The notes below the pieces were generated by a model. That model saw only the letters and a program-made list of their open reading frames with translations. It ran no database searches and was not told the origin of the DNA. The position numbers were made by a program, and so were the translations under genes. From Microtetraspora fusca (GTDB taxonomy: Bacteria > Actinomycetota > Actinomycetes > Streptosporangiales > Streptosporangiaceae), in the NCBI RefSeq assembly GCF_001570365.1, contig NZ_BBYK01000046.1, forward strand, positions 124,001-188,000: DNA of 64,000 nt, read 5' to 3'. This document shows, one piece after another, positions 46,193 to 54,413 of this stretch (position 1 is the stretch's first letter; each line of letters opens with the position of its first letter).

Positions 46193-46717
46193 TCACCATA
46201 GGGCACGGACGAGCGTGTCCTGGAGGTAGGTCAGCCACTCGTAGATCGCGAGGGCGGGGTAGCGCGGATCCTCCTCCGGCATCTCCGCCATCTCCTCGTG
46301 GATCTGCTCGGTGACCTCCAACCGGACGCCCAGCGCGAGCCGCACGTCGTTGAGCGCGCGCAGCCACGCCCGCCCCTGATCCGCGGTGAGTTTCACCACG
46401 CCGGGCTCGGCCGTGTCCAGCAACGTCCGCGCGTCGGCCCGCTTGCCGTCGCGCAGCGTCGCCTCGGTGTAGCGCCGGAACTCCTCCGACGCCTTGTCGT
46501 CCTCGGCGTACGCCGACGGGAACAGCCGGGCGAGCACGGGATCGGAGGGGACCTCGCCCGAGCCGATGCCGAGCGCCCGCTCCAGCGGGTCCTCCCCTGT
46601 CACTCCGGGCTCGACCAGGGTGAGGATCTGGGAGACGAGCGACGTGAGGACCGCCACCTCTCCGGAGTCGAGGGCGATCGACACACCCTCACCCGCGGGC
46701 GTGAAGCCGGTGCTCAC
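46193..46717 (-). CDS. DUF2017 domain-containing protein
   Basis: A 174-residue, mostly helical cytoplasmic protein with the DUF2017 pattern: SGEVAVLTSLVSQILTLVEPG near the start, DPVLARLFPSAYAEDDKASEEFRRYTE in the middle, and YEWLTYLQDTLVRAL at the end. It is always found beside clpS in actinobacteria, but its role is unknown. It starts at GTG 46717 and is 88 bases from clpS. Confidence 0.9.
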   Translation of the reverse strand: MSTGFTPAGEGVSIALDSGEVAVLTSLVSQILTLVEPGVTGEDPLERALGIGSGEVPSDPVLARLFPSAYAEDDKASEEFRRYTEATLRDGKRADARTLLDTAEPGVVKLTADQGRAWLRALNDVRLALGVRLEVTEQIHEEMAEMPEEDPRYPALAIYEWLTYLQDTLVRALW

Positions 46718-46805
46718 CCGTCACTCCGTTCTCCGTACGGCGGACGAACTCCTCGCCCGCCACCGAGCCGACACCTCCGGGGCCGCCCCGCACGCGCCGC
46801 GCCCA

Positions 46806-47093
46806 TCATCTGTCCTGCTGGACCGTGGCCCACAGGCCGTACGAGTGCAGGATCTGGACGTCGCGCTCCATCTCCTCGCGGCTGCCGTTGGCGACCACCG
46901 CCTTGCCCTTGTGGTGCACGTCCATCATCAGCTTCTCCGCCTTCTCGCGTGGATAGCCGAAGACCGTCTGGAAGACATATGTGACGTACGACATGAGATT
47001 GACCGGGTCGTTCCAGACAATCGTCAGCCACGGCAGATCCGGCCGCACGTCCGACGACGGACGCTGGACCTCCATCGGAGCGGTAGCACCCAC
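46806..47093 (-). CDS. clpS: ATP-dependent Clp protease adaptor ClpS
   Basis: A 95-residue adaptor that hands N-degron substrates to the ClpAP/ClpCP protease. Core motif: [27 protein letters not shown], then [38 protein letters not shown]. The Asp in NDP, the DVHH acidic/His region and MM are the N-degron pocket. GTG 47093 is chosen because AGGA lies 8 bases upstream; ATG 47075 and GTG 47111 are in frame. Divergent from pncB. Confidence 0.95.
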   Translation of the reverse strand: MGATAPMEVQRPSSDVRPDLPWLTIVWNDPVNLMSYVTYVFQTVFGYPREKAEKLMMDVHHKGKAVVANGSREEMERDVQILHSYGLWATVQQDR

Positions 47094-47119
47094 GTAACCA
47101 TCCTGCACCACACCCGCCG

Positions 47120-47131
47120 TAGTCTCGACAC
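47120..47131 (+). promoter_or_regulatory. Leaderless promoter -10 for pncB
   Basis: TAGTCT (47120-47125) matches TANNNT and is followed by exactly six bases before GTG 47132, so transcription likely starts at the start codon. No ribosome site is present, consistent with a leaderless mRNA. Confidence 0.65.
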
Positions 47132-48415
47132 GTGCAGATGACCATGAGCAGCGCCTTGCTCACAGACCACTACGAACTGACCATGTTGCAGGCCGCCCTC
47201 GCCGGGGGAGCCGCGCACCGCCGGGCGGTCTTCGAGGTCTTCGCCCGTCGCCTGCCCGGAGGCCGGCGGTACGGAGTGGTCGCGGGGACGGCCCGCGTGC
47301 TCGACGCGTTGGAGAACTTCCGGTTCGGCGACGAGGAGCTGGAGTTCCTGCGCGCCGCCCGCGTCGTCGACGAGCCCACGCTGGAGTTCCTCGCCGGATA
47401 CCGCTTCACCGGCCAGGTGTACGGCTACCGCGAGGGCGAGTCCTACTTCCCCGGGTCACCCGTCCTGGTCGTCGAGGGCACGTTCGCCGAGGCGGTCCTG
47501 CTGGAGACCGTGATCCTTTCGATCCTCAACCACGACTGCGCGGTCGCCTCGGCCGCCTCCCGCATGGTCCAGGCGGCCGGCCGGCGGCCGATCATCGAGA
47601 TGGGCTCCCGCCGCACCCAGGAGCTCGCCGCCGTCGCCGCCGCCCGCGCCGCGTACCTGTGCGGCTTCGGCTCCACCTCGAACCTGATGGCCGGGCACCT
47701 GTACGGCGTGCCGACCGCGGGCACCGCCGCGCACGCGTTCACGCTGCTGCACGACTCCGAGGAGGACGCGTTCCGCGCCCAGCTCGACTCGCTCGGCGTC
47801 GGCACGACCCTCCTCGTCGACACGTACGACGTGGCCAAGGCGGTGCGCACGGCGGTCGAGCTGGCCGGACCCGACCTCGGCGCGGTGCGGATCGACTCCG
47901 GCGACCTGGCCGAGGTCGCCCTGGACGTGCGGCGGATCCTCGACGCGTTCGGCGCGAACCGGACCAGGATCGTCGTGACCGGCGACCTCGACGAGTTCGC
48001 CATCGCGGCGCTCGCCGCCGCCCCCGTCGACGGGTACGGCGTGGGCACCTCCGTGGTGACCGGCTCCGGCCACCCGACGGCGAACTTCGTCTACAAGCTG
48101 GTCGCCCGCGAGGACGCCGGCGGAGTGCTGCGTCCGGTGGCCAAGCAGTCGGTCGGCAAGCCCAGCAGGGGCGGCCGAAAGTGGGCCTACCGCGCGGTCG
48201 AGGACGGCACGGCCGTGGCCGAGATCGTCACCGGCGAGCCGGAGGAGGGCGGGCACCGGCCGCTGCTCGCGGAGCTCGTCCGGGACGGCGAGATCGTGGG
48301 CCGCGAGCCGCTGGAGGACGGGCGGGCGCGCCATCGCGCGACGGTGGCGGAGCTGCCGACGATGGCACACAGCCTCTCCCCCGGAGACCCCGCGATCCCT
48401 ACTATCTTCAGTTGA
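47132..48415 (+). CDS. pncB: Nicotinate phosphoribosyltransferase
   Basis: A 427-residue NAD-salvage enzyme that joins nicotinate and PRPP to nicotinate mononucleotide. Motifs: [87 protein letters not shown]. The GTG start at 47132 fits a leaderless transcript; later ATGs are codons 3 and 5. Divergent from clpS, as in Mycobacterium tuberculosis (pncB1 next to clpS), and 65 bases before pncA. Confidence 0.96.
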   Translation: MQMTMSSALLTDHYELTMLQAALAGGAAHRRAVFEVFARRLPGGRRYGVVAGTARVLDALENFRFGDEELEFLRAARVVDEPTLEFLAGYRFTGQVYGYREGESYFPGSPVLVVEGTFAEAVLLETVILSILNHDCAVASAASRMVQAAGRRPIIEMGSRRTQELAAVAAARAAYLCGFGSTSNLMAGHLYGVPTAGTAAHAFTLLHDSEEDAFRAQLDSLGVGTTLLVDTYDVAKAVRTAVELAGPDLGAVRIDSGDLAEVALDVRRILDAFGANRTRIVVTGDLDEFAIAALAAAPVDGYGVGTSVVTGSGHPTANFVYKLVAREDAGGVLRPVAKQSVGKPSRGGRKWAYRAVEDGTAVAEIVTGEPEEGGHRPLLAELVRDGEIVGREPLEDGRARHRATVAELPTMAHSLSPGDPAIPTIFS

Positions 48416-48420
48416 TCCCC

Positions 48421-48457
48421 GGGGGGACCGGCGCATGAGGACGACGCCGGTCCCCCC
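48421..48457 (+). terminator. Hairpin terminator between pncB and pncA
   Basis: GGGGGGACCGGCG (48421-48433) pairs perfectly with CGCCGGTCCCCCC (48445-48457) over an 11-base loop, 5 bases after the pncB stop. It indicates that pncA is transcribed from its own promoter. Confidence 0.85.
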
Positions 48458-48467
48458 GTGGTCGATT

Positions 48468-48480
48468 TAGTCTGTTTCGC
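48468..48480 (+). promoter_or_regulatory. Leaderless promoter -10 for pncA
   Basis: TAGTCT (48468-48473) is identical to the pncB box and lies seven bases before ATG 48481, with no ribosome site between. Placed directly after the pncB terminator, it gives pncA an independent leaderless transcript. Confidence 0.65.
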
Positions 48481-49053
48481 ATGAAATCCGCGCTCATCAT
48501 CGTGGACGTGCAGAACGATTTCTGCGAGGGCGGCAGCCTCGCGGTGGACGGCGGCGCCGAGGTGGCCGCCGCGATCGGCCGGCACGCACGGCAACATGGC
48601 TACGACCATGTGGTGGCGACCCGCGACTACCACATCGACCCCGGGACCCACTTCGCCGAGCGGCCCGACTACGTGGACACCTGGCCGGCCCACTGCGTCG
48701 CGGGCACGGCGGGCGCGGGATTCCACCCGTCACTCGACATCGCCCCGGTCGAGGAGGTGTTCAGCAAGGGGGCCCACACGGCCGCCTACAGCGGCTTCGA
48801 GGGCGTCGCCGACGACGGCACCACCCTGGCCGACTGGCTCCGCCGGCGTGGCGTGGACACGCTGGACATCGCCGGCATCGCCACCGATCACTGCGTACGG
48901 GCCACCGCTGTGGACGGCACGTGCGAGGGCTTCGCCGTACAGGTGCTGCTCGACCTCACCGCGGGGGTGGCGCCGGAGACGACCGAGGCCGCGCTGGATG
49001 AGATGGCCAAGGCCGGCGTGCGGCTCACCGGAACCCCGATCGTGCGCCGCTGA
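48481..49053 (+). CDS. pncA: Nicotinamidase (isochorismatase-like)
   Basis: A 190-residue enzyme hydrolysing nicotinamide to nicotinate, the feed for PncB. Catalytic Asp in IIVDVQNDFCEGG, Lys in FSKGAHTAAYSGF, and the nucleophilic Cys in GIATDHCVRATAVD. The metal site is RDYHIDPGTHF. Leaderless start as above. It also would activate the drug pyrazinamide in mycobacteria, which is only known for that group. Confidence 0.95.
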   Translation: MKSALIIVDVQNDFCEGGSLAVDGGAEVAAAIGRHARQHGYDHVVATRDYHIDPGTHFAERPDYVDTWPAHCVAGTAGAGFHPSLDIAPVEEVFSKGAHTAAYSGFEGVADDGTTLADWLRRRGVDTLDIAGIATDHCVRATAVDGTCEGFAVQVLLDLTAGVAPETTEAALDEMAKAGVRLTGTPIVRR

Positions 49054-49073
49054 CCCTCCCCCACGGCCCGCGG

Positions 49074-49206
49074 GACGTCCCGGAGGTGTCTTGGGACGTC
49101 CCGAGGACGGGCGAAGCCGTCCCGGGACGTCCTGGAGACGTGCCAGGAGACGACGTGGAGAGTGGAGGACGTCCGTGAGACGTCCGGAAGACGTCCTGAG
49201 GACGTG
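49074..49206. repeat. GACGT(C/G) repeat array with 11-bp period
   Basis: GACGTC or GACGTG starts at 49074, 49095, 49126, 49137, 49152, 49168, 49179, 49190 and 49201. The last four are spaced exactly 11 bases apart and share (G/A)GACGTCC(G/T). GACGTC is palindromic, so the array is symmetric on both strands. It fills the pncA 3' gap (49054-49374), the rest of which shows no gene I can support. Function unknown. Confidence 0.75.
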
Positions 49207-49374
49207 CCGTCGCCCCCGAGCCCTCGGAACGCCGCTGAGGGTCGCGGTGCCCTTTCTCCCGGCTTTTCCGCAGGGCGTACGGGCGGGAACGGCGAGCGAA
49301 TGTTCAATATGCCCCACACGGTGCGCGAGATGTGTGTTACGTAGAGTGACAACTCCTCGCGATTGGCGGCGTCG

Positions 49375-49974
49375 ATGTTCGCGTTTCTGCTCGGCCTGTC
49401 CTGGCTCGTCCTCACTCCCATCTGCATCTGGCGGCTCTTCGGCCGCGACCAGACCAGGCTCGCCCGCCTGACCGGAGTACTGACGCTGGCGACGTTGGAG
49501 GCGGCCACGCTGGCCGTCGCCTGGACGGACCAGCCGCCGCACGAGATGTCCGCACGCGGCATGGCCGGGGAGTCCGGGAGCGTCGTGGCGCACACCCCCA
49601 CGCCGTCCGCGTCCGCCTCCCCCGCCTGCGCGGCCCGCACCCCCGCCCCGGAGTTCGTACGACCGGCCCGCCGCAGCCACGAAGGCGTACGGAGCATGAC
49701 GATCTACTGGACGGCGGCGCCCCAGCAGTGCGGGACGGCGACGGTGACCTTCCGGCGCACCGGCCGCCAGGTGCGGATCTGGCTGGACGAGGGGCCCGCG
49801 CGCGGCGACGACGTCCAGGGACGGCAGTCCCGGACGCTGCCCGTGCACGTCGCCGAAGGACGGGCGGCGCTCGACCTGACGCTCATGCCGCCGCTGCGCC
49901 CCGGCGTCCGGCTCCTGGCCGTCGACGGCCGCACCGGCGACCGCATCCCGGAGAGGCGCCCGTCAAACAGCTGA
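49375..49974 (+). CDS. Membrane-anchored protein of unknown function
   Basis: A 199-residue protein with two N-terminal hydrophobic helices (MFAFLLGLSWLVLTPICIWRLF, LTGVLTLATLEAATLAVAW), a Pro/Ser-rich linker with likely paired Cys, and an Ig-like beta C-terminal domain (SMTIYWTAAPQQCGTATVTFRRTGRQVRIWLDEG...). ATG 49375 begins the helix; an in-frame TTG at 49363 is possible. No family is recognised. Codon use fits the neighbours. Confidence 0.65.
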   Translation: MFAFLLGLSWLVLTPICIWRLFGRDQTRLARLTGVLTLATLEAATLAVAWTDQPPHEMSARGMAGESGSVVAHTPTPSASASPACAARTPAPEFVRPARRSHEGVRSMTIYWTAAPQQCGTATVTFRRTGRQVRIWLDEGPARGDDVQGRQSRTLPVHVAEGRAALDLTLMPPLRPGVRLLAVDGRTGDRIPERRPSNS

Positions 49975-50092
49975 CGTCTCCTGCCGCCCGCCACCGAGGT
50001 TTGCCATCGGGACGGCGGCATGCCGGTGGGGCCGCGTCGTGCCGCCCCACCGAACAGCCGATCCACCGCCTGCTGTGATCAGGCGCGGGGGC

Positions 50093-51859
50093 TCACCTCC
50101 GCTGGGTGGCCCACTTTCTGATCATGGCGATGCGTTCCTTGATCTGCTCCGCCGAGGCCTGCGCGATCGCCGGACCGCCGCAGGCGCGGCGCAGCTCCGC
50201 GTGGATGACGCCGTGCGGCTGGCCGGTGCGGTGGTTCCACGCGCCGACCAGGCCGTTGAGCTCCTTACGCAGCTCGTGCAGTTGCTCGTGCGGGGCGAGG
50301 GCGGGCGCGGGCTCCTGGGCGCCCTTCCGCCGCTTGGCGGCCTGCTGGTCGGCCTGCCGCCTGCGCAGCAGGGACGCCACCTGGTCGGGCTCCAGCAGCC
50401 CGGGGAGGCCGATGAAGTCCTCCTCCTCGGGAGAGCCGGGCGCGGCCGCGGTGCCGAACTCGCCGCCGTCGAACAGCACCCGGTCGAACGTCGCGGACGC
50501 CTCCAGCGTCTGGAACGGCAACTCGTCCCCGAGCGCGTCCGGCTGCTTGCGATCCTGCTGGGCGCGTTCGAGCAGGGAGTCGTCCAGCCCGTCCTCGGGC
50601 TGCGCACGGCCCAGGACGTGGTCGCGCTCCTCCTCCATCTCGGCGGCCAGGCCCATCAGGACCGGAACGCTGGGCACGAAGACGGACGCCGTCTCGCCCC
50701 GCTTGCGGGCCCGGACGAAACGCCCGACCGCCTGCGCGAAGAACAGCGGCGTGGAGGTGCTGGTGGCGTAGACGCCGACGGCGAGCCGGGGGATGTCCAC
50801 ACCCTCGGACACCATGCGGACCGCGACCAGCCAGCGCGCCTGGGAGGCGGAGAAGTCCTTGATCTTCTTGGAGGCGCCCGGGTCGTCGGAGAGCACGATC
50901 GTGGCGCCCTCGCCGGTCACCGTCCTGATGTGCCGGGCGTACGCGCGGGCCGACTCGTGATCGGAGGCGATCACGAGCCCTCCGGCGTCGGGGACGCCTC
51001 GGCGCACCTCGGTGAGCCGCCGGTCGGCCGCGTGGATGACCTGGCGGATCCAGTCGCCCTTCGGGTCGAGCGCGGCCCGCCACGCCTGGGAGAGCTGGTC
51101 CTTGGTCAGCGGGGTGCCGAGCGTGGCGGCGATCTCGTCGCCCGCCCGCGTCCGCCACTTCATCTCACCGGAATAGGCGAGGAAGATGACCGGGCGCACG
51201 ACCCCGTCGCGCAGCGCCGGGCCGTATCCGTACGAGTAGTCGGAGGCGCTGCGCATCGTGCCGTCGCCGTCTTCGACGTACGTGACGAAAGGGATCGGGC
51301 TGTCGTCGGAACGGAACGGCGTGCCGGTCAGCGACAGCCTCCTGCTGGCCGGCTCGAACGCCTCTCGGACGCCGTCACCCCACGACTTCGCGTCGCCCGC
51401 GTGGTGGATCTCGTCGAAGATGACCAGTGTCTTGCGCGCCTCGGTGCGCGCCCGGTGCAACGCCGGGTGCATCGCGACCTGGGCGTACGTGATGGCGACG
51501 CCGGTGTAGTCGCGCGAGGTGGCGCCCTGGCTGTTCTTGAACTCGGGGTCGATGCCGATGCCGACCCGAGCGGCGGCGTCGGCCCACTGCCGCTTGAGGT
51601 GCTCGGTGGGGGTGACGATGGTCACGGCCCTGATGACGCCGCGCGAGAGCAGTTCGCTGGCGATCCGCAGGGCGTATGTGGTCTTTCCCGCGCCCGGCGT
51701 CGCGACGGTGAGGAAATCCCTCGGCTCATGCCGGAAGTAGAGGTCGAACGCCTCCTGCTGCCAGGCGCGCAGCTTGGGCGCGGTGCCCCATGCGGCGCGG
51801 TCGGGATAGGAGGGCGAGAGGTGCGATGCGGCGGATACGCTCAACGACGCCTCCCCCAT
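50093..51859 (-). CDS. DEAD/DEAH-box helicase, SSL2-like
   Basis: A 588-residue superfamily 2 helicase. RecA-1: RAWQQEAFDLYF (Q-motif-like), Walker A ATPGAGKTTYA, motif II DEIHHAGD, motif III LTGTPFRSD. RecA-2 follows with VIASDHESARAYARHI, VRMVSEGVDIPRLAVGVYA and motif VI QAVGRFVRARK. The C-terminal 170 residues are charged and low in known motifs. The restriction-enzyme-subunit-like fold is shared with XPB/SSL2 types. No restriction or modification gene is nearby, so it is probably a housekeeping helicase conserved in actinomycetes. Confidence 0.9.
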   Translation of the reverse strand: MGEASLSVSAASHLSPSYPDRAAWGTAPKLRAWQQEAFDLYFRHEPRDFLTVATPGAGKTTYALRIASELLSRGVIRAVTIVTPTEHLKRQWADAAARVGIGIDPEFKNSQGATSRDYTGVAITYAQVAMHPALHRARTEARKTLVIFDEIHHAGDAKSWGDGVREAFEPASRRLSLTGTPFRSDDSPIPFVTYVEDGDGTMRSASDYSYGYGPALRDGVVRPVIFLAYSGEMKWRTRAGDEIAATLGTPLTKDQLSQAWRAALDPKGDWIRQVIHAADRRLTEVRRGVPDAGGLVIASDHESARAYARHIRTVTGEGATIVLSDDPGASKKIKDFSASQARWLVAVRMVSEGVDIPRLAVGVYATSTSTPLFFAQAVGRFVRARKRGETASVFVPSVPVLMGLAAEMEEERDHVLGRAQPEDGLDDSLLERAQQDRKQPDALGDELPFQTLEASATFDRVLFDGGEFGTAAAPGSPEEEDFIGLPGLLEPDQVASLLRRRQADQQAAKRRKGAQEPAPALAPHEQLHELRKELNGLVGAWNHRTGQPHGVIHAELRRACGGPAIAQASAEQIKERIAMIRKWATQRR

Positions 51860-52152
51860 CCCGTTGGAACAATGCTGTATCTATCGGTTCGCTCCCTCAC
51901 AGTGACCTCAGAGTAGCCCGACCGACCGACAAGACGTGCCGACCCGTCGAGATCCTGGCGGGGATTGTCCCGCTGTGCTACTGCGCCCGCGGCACTGAGA
52001 GATGCCTCACACCCTCCGGATATCCATGGCTTTCACCCCTGCTCGGCGAGGCCGGGATGCGGCCTTCACCCCGTGGGGCGATGTTCACGAATGGACGCCG
52101 CTTACGTGGTCAGGGCTCGGGGCCGCCCGAATGCCGGACGGCCGGAAATCCG

Positions 52153-52965
52153 TCAGCGCACGGCGCCCATGACGGCGTCGATCTCCGCGCGGGCAACGGG
52201 TTCGTCGGGGTGAGCGAGCCCCAGGAGCACGGTGGTGGTGCCCTCGGCGTCCACGAGCAACGTCACGCGGAGGAAGGCGGGCTGGTTCACCGCGTCCCGG
52301 TACTCCGCGCGCAGGGCACGCGTGTAGCCCCGGCGGGAGCCTGTGGTCACCGCCCTGTCGTCCACCACGTCGATCTTGTCGCCGCGGAGCAGCAGCCGGC
52401 CGTACATATCGGTCAGGGAGACCACCGCCGGGCGGGGATCGGCCGGGTCCGCCCGCTCGCCATGCCTGGCCATCACCGTGGCCTGCTCGTGGACGGCCAC
52501 CGACGTGAACCCGGTGACCGGAGCGACGACGCCCTCCCGCCATCCGGGAGGCAGGTCGTACGCGACACGGGCCAGCGGGTCGTGAACCGTGCCGGCGGGG
52601 GCGCCGCCCGTGCCGCCCATGACGGTGACGACCAGCACGCCGATCACCAGGCCGGCCGCCGCCGAGGCGAGGGTGCCGACGACGAGGCGCACCATCCAGC
52701 GGGGCATGCGGCGTGGCGGCGGGGTCGGCGTGCCGTACCGGCTGGCCGACGGTGGCAAGGTCTCGTCGGGGTCGTCGTCAAGGAAGCCACCCGGCACGGC
52801 GTGACGCCCCACGGCGGCGCCCTGCCCAGCACGCCCGGCGACACCGCCTCCGGCGGCGTCCGGGGCGGCACCGGGCGGGACGGCACCGCCGCGCAAGGGC
52901 TCGGCCCGGACGGTGTCGTCCTGGTCGGAGGGCGGCCACACCCGGCGCGTCCAATCCTCGTCCAC
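52153..52965 (-). CDS. Membrane-anchored hypothetical protein
   Basis: A 270-residue protein: a 95-residue Asp/Pro-rich cytoplasmic segment, one helix (WMVRLVVGTLASAAAGLVIGVLVVTVM), then a 150-residue outer domain (LARVAYDLPPGWREGVVAPVTGF, AEYRDAVNQPAFLRVTLLV). The outer part looks like small lipoprotein-type domains of LpqN or PknH-sensor kind, but I cannot assign a family. GTG 52965 follows AGGAGG. The upstream gap of 51860-52152 shows nothing I recognise. Confidence 0.7.
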   Translation of the reverse strand: MDEDWTRRVWPPSDQDDTVRAEPLRGGAVPPGAAPDAAGGGVAGRAGQGAAVGRHAVPGGFLDDDPDETLPPSASRYGTPTPPPRRMPRWMVRLVVGTLASAAAGLVIGVLVVTVMGGTGGAPAGTVHDPLARVAYDLPPGWREGVVAPVTGFTSVAVHEQATVMARHGERADPADPRPAVVSLTDMYGRLLLRGDKIDVVDDRAVTTGSRRGYTRALRAEYRDAVNQPAFLRVTLLVDAEGTTTVLLGLAHPDEPVARAEIDAVMGAVR

Positions 52966-53067
52966 GGCGCCTCCTGAACCGCGCCCGGCGGCACGAGCGC
53001 TGATCAGGAGTTAGTCATGCCCGCGGCCGCCCGTCAACGGAAATCGCGACATTCGCCGCCGACAGGC

Positions 53068-53991
53068 TCAGCCCTGGGACCGGCGGTAGGCGTCCCACAT
53101 CTCGTGCATCCGGGCCGCCTGTCCCGCGGTGAACTCGTACATGCACCGGTCGTATCCGTAGTCCATGAAGTTGTGGACCGGGTCCTCGCCCGGGGAGGGG
53201 CATGAGTCTCTGCGCCCGGGGCAACCGGAGCTGGGCGACGCCTCCGGAGGCGTGTCGTCCACGAAGTCACCCGGAGGCTCGCAGCCGTTCTCGAAGGTGT
53301 GCAGCAGGCCGAACCAATGGCCGATCTCGTGCACGGCGGTGTAGCCACGGTCGAAGTTGACCAGCGGCCCTCCGGGCATGCTGCGCCAGTCGATCACCAC
53401 GCCGTCGAGCTGCGGCTCGTCCTTGTACCAGTACGGGTACGTGGCGTATCCGAGAACGAGCTGGCTGAGCTGGCCGACGTAGAGGTTCAGCGTCTCCGGC
53501 CCGCCGGTCCGGAGCTTGCGCTTCATCGGATCCTCGTTCGCGACGGGATCGCGGAACCACTGGGAGTTGGCGGTGTGGGTGATGCCTTTGAGCTCGAAGC
53601 GGAAGCCGGTGTCGGCGCCGCCCACCTTGCCGCCGTAGGCGGCGTTGAGCGCGTCTACCTGCCGACGGACCGCGGAGTCCGGCGCGCCGAGCGCTCCGTC
53701 CTTGATGACGTGCACCCACAGCGGCACGGTGATGACCTCGACGGCCTTCCGGGCATGCCCGCTCCGCCTCCCGGCCTTCACCCGCACCAGGCGGCGGCGA
53801 AGGTCGGCGGACATCCGGCGGACCTGCCGGGTGTCCGGAGCGCGCGGCTCCGCCAGTCTGGCGGGGGCGTGGTGGTGCGGTCGGGCCCGGCACTCATCTC
53901 TGGCGCCGGTGGCCCCGGCCCGGCTCTCGGCGGGAAACCCGCACACCGTGAACAGACATGCCAAACAGACGGCGAGCACGCGCCGGGCCAT
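53068..53991 (-). CDS. Secreted zinc metalloprotease, M43 (pappalysin-like)
   Basis: A 307-residue exported protease. Signal peptide at about 1-25 (VLAVCLACLFTVCGFPAESRA). A propeptide follows, then the catalytic domain with the zinc site HEIGHWFGLLHTF, four or more Cys for disulfides (ENGCEPPGDFVDDTP, GCPGRRDSCP) and a Met-turn NFMDYGYDRCMYEFT. This is the extracellular M43B layout of actinomycete proteases. Start ATG 53991. Substrate unknown. Confidence 0.9.
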   Translation of the reverse strand: MARRVLAVCLACLFTVCGFPAESRAGATGARDECRARPHHHAPARLAEPRAPDTRQVRRMSADLRRRLVRVKAGRRSGHARKAVEVITVPLWVHVIKDGALGAPDSAVRRQVDALNAAYGGKVGGADTGFRFELKGITHTANSQWFRDPVANEDPMKRKLRTGGPETLNLYVGQLSQLVLGYATYPYWYKDEPQLDGVVIDWRSMPGGPLVNFDRGYTAVHEIGHWFGLLHTFENGCEPPGDFVDDTPPEASPSSGCPGRRDSCPSPGEDPVHNFMDYGYDRCMYEFTAGQAARMHEMWDAYRRSQG

Positions 53992-54066
53992 TCGCTCCCC
54001 CGATACGACTGGTCAGACAGACAGCTGACGCTAGCCGCACCGGGAGCGGTCATCCCGGATCGACAC

Positions 54067-54318
54067 TCACTCGCCGGAGGGCTCTCCCTTGGGCAGCCCC
54101 TCGTAGATCTCCTTGCATTCCGGGCAGACGGGGTACTTCTTCGGATCCCGGCTGGGCACCCAGACCTTGCCGCAGAGGGCGCGGATCGGCGTGCCGGTCA
54201 CCATGCTTTCAGTGATCTTGTTCTTGTCGGCGTAGTGCGAGAACCGCTCGTGGTCGCCGTCCCCGTGCGAGAGCCTCGGAGTGACATCGCTCTCGGGAAG
54301 AATCTTCGTGTCGCTCAC
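54067..54318 (-). CDS. DUF3039 domain-containing protein
   Basis: An 83-residue protein with a zinc-ribbon-like set: RALCGKVWVPSRDPKKYPVCPECKEIYEGL (Cys plus CPEC). A conserved actinobacterial small protein of unknown role. GTG 54318 begins after TAAAAT with an 8-base spacer, so it is probably leaderless. The frame upstream of the GTG is longer but lacks a ribosome site. Confidence 0.88.
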   Translation of the reverse strand: MSDTKILPESDVTPRLSHGDGDHERFSHYADKNKITESMVTGTPIRALCGKVWVPSRDPKKYPVCPECKEIYEGLPKGEPSGE

Positions 54319-54413
54319 GAGTACCGATTTTACGCGGGAAAGGAAACCGCCCCGCCGGTCACACCCGGGAGAGGGAGGACCGGCGGGGCGGGTGAACGCC
54401 ACAGGGGACGGCG

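Noticed and set aside
49074-49206. Possible CRISPR or integration site
   Set aside because: Motifs are only 6-8 bases with variable spacing early on, and no cas, integrase or tRNA gene is adjacent.
50093-51859. Helicase as part of a restriction or phage-defence system
   Set aside because: No methylase, nuclease or other defence gene lies beside it; the family is widely conserved as a stand-alone gene.
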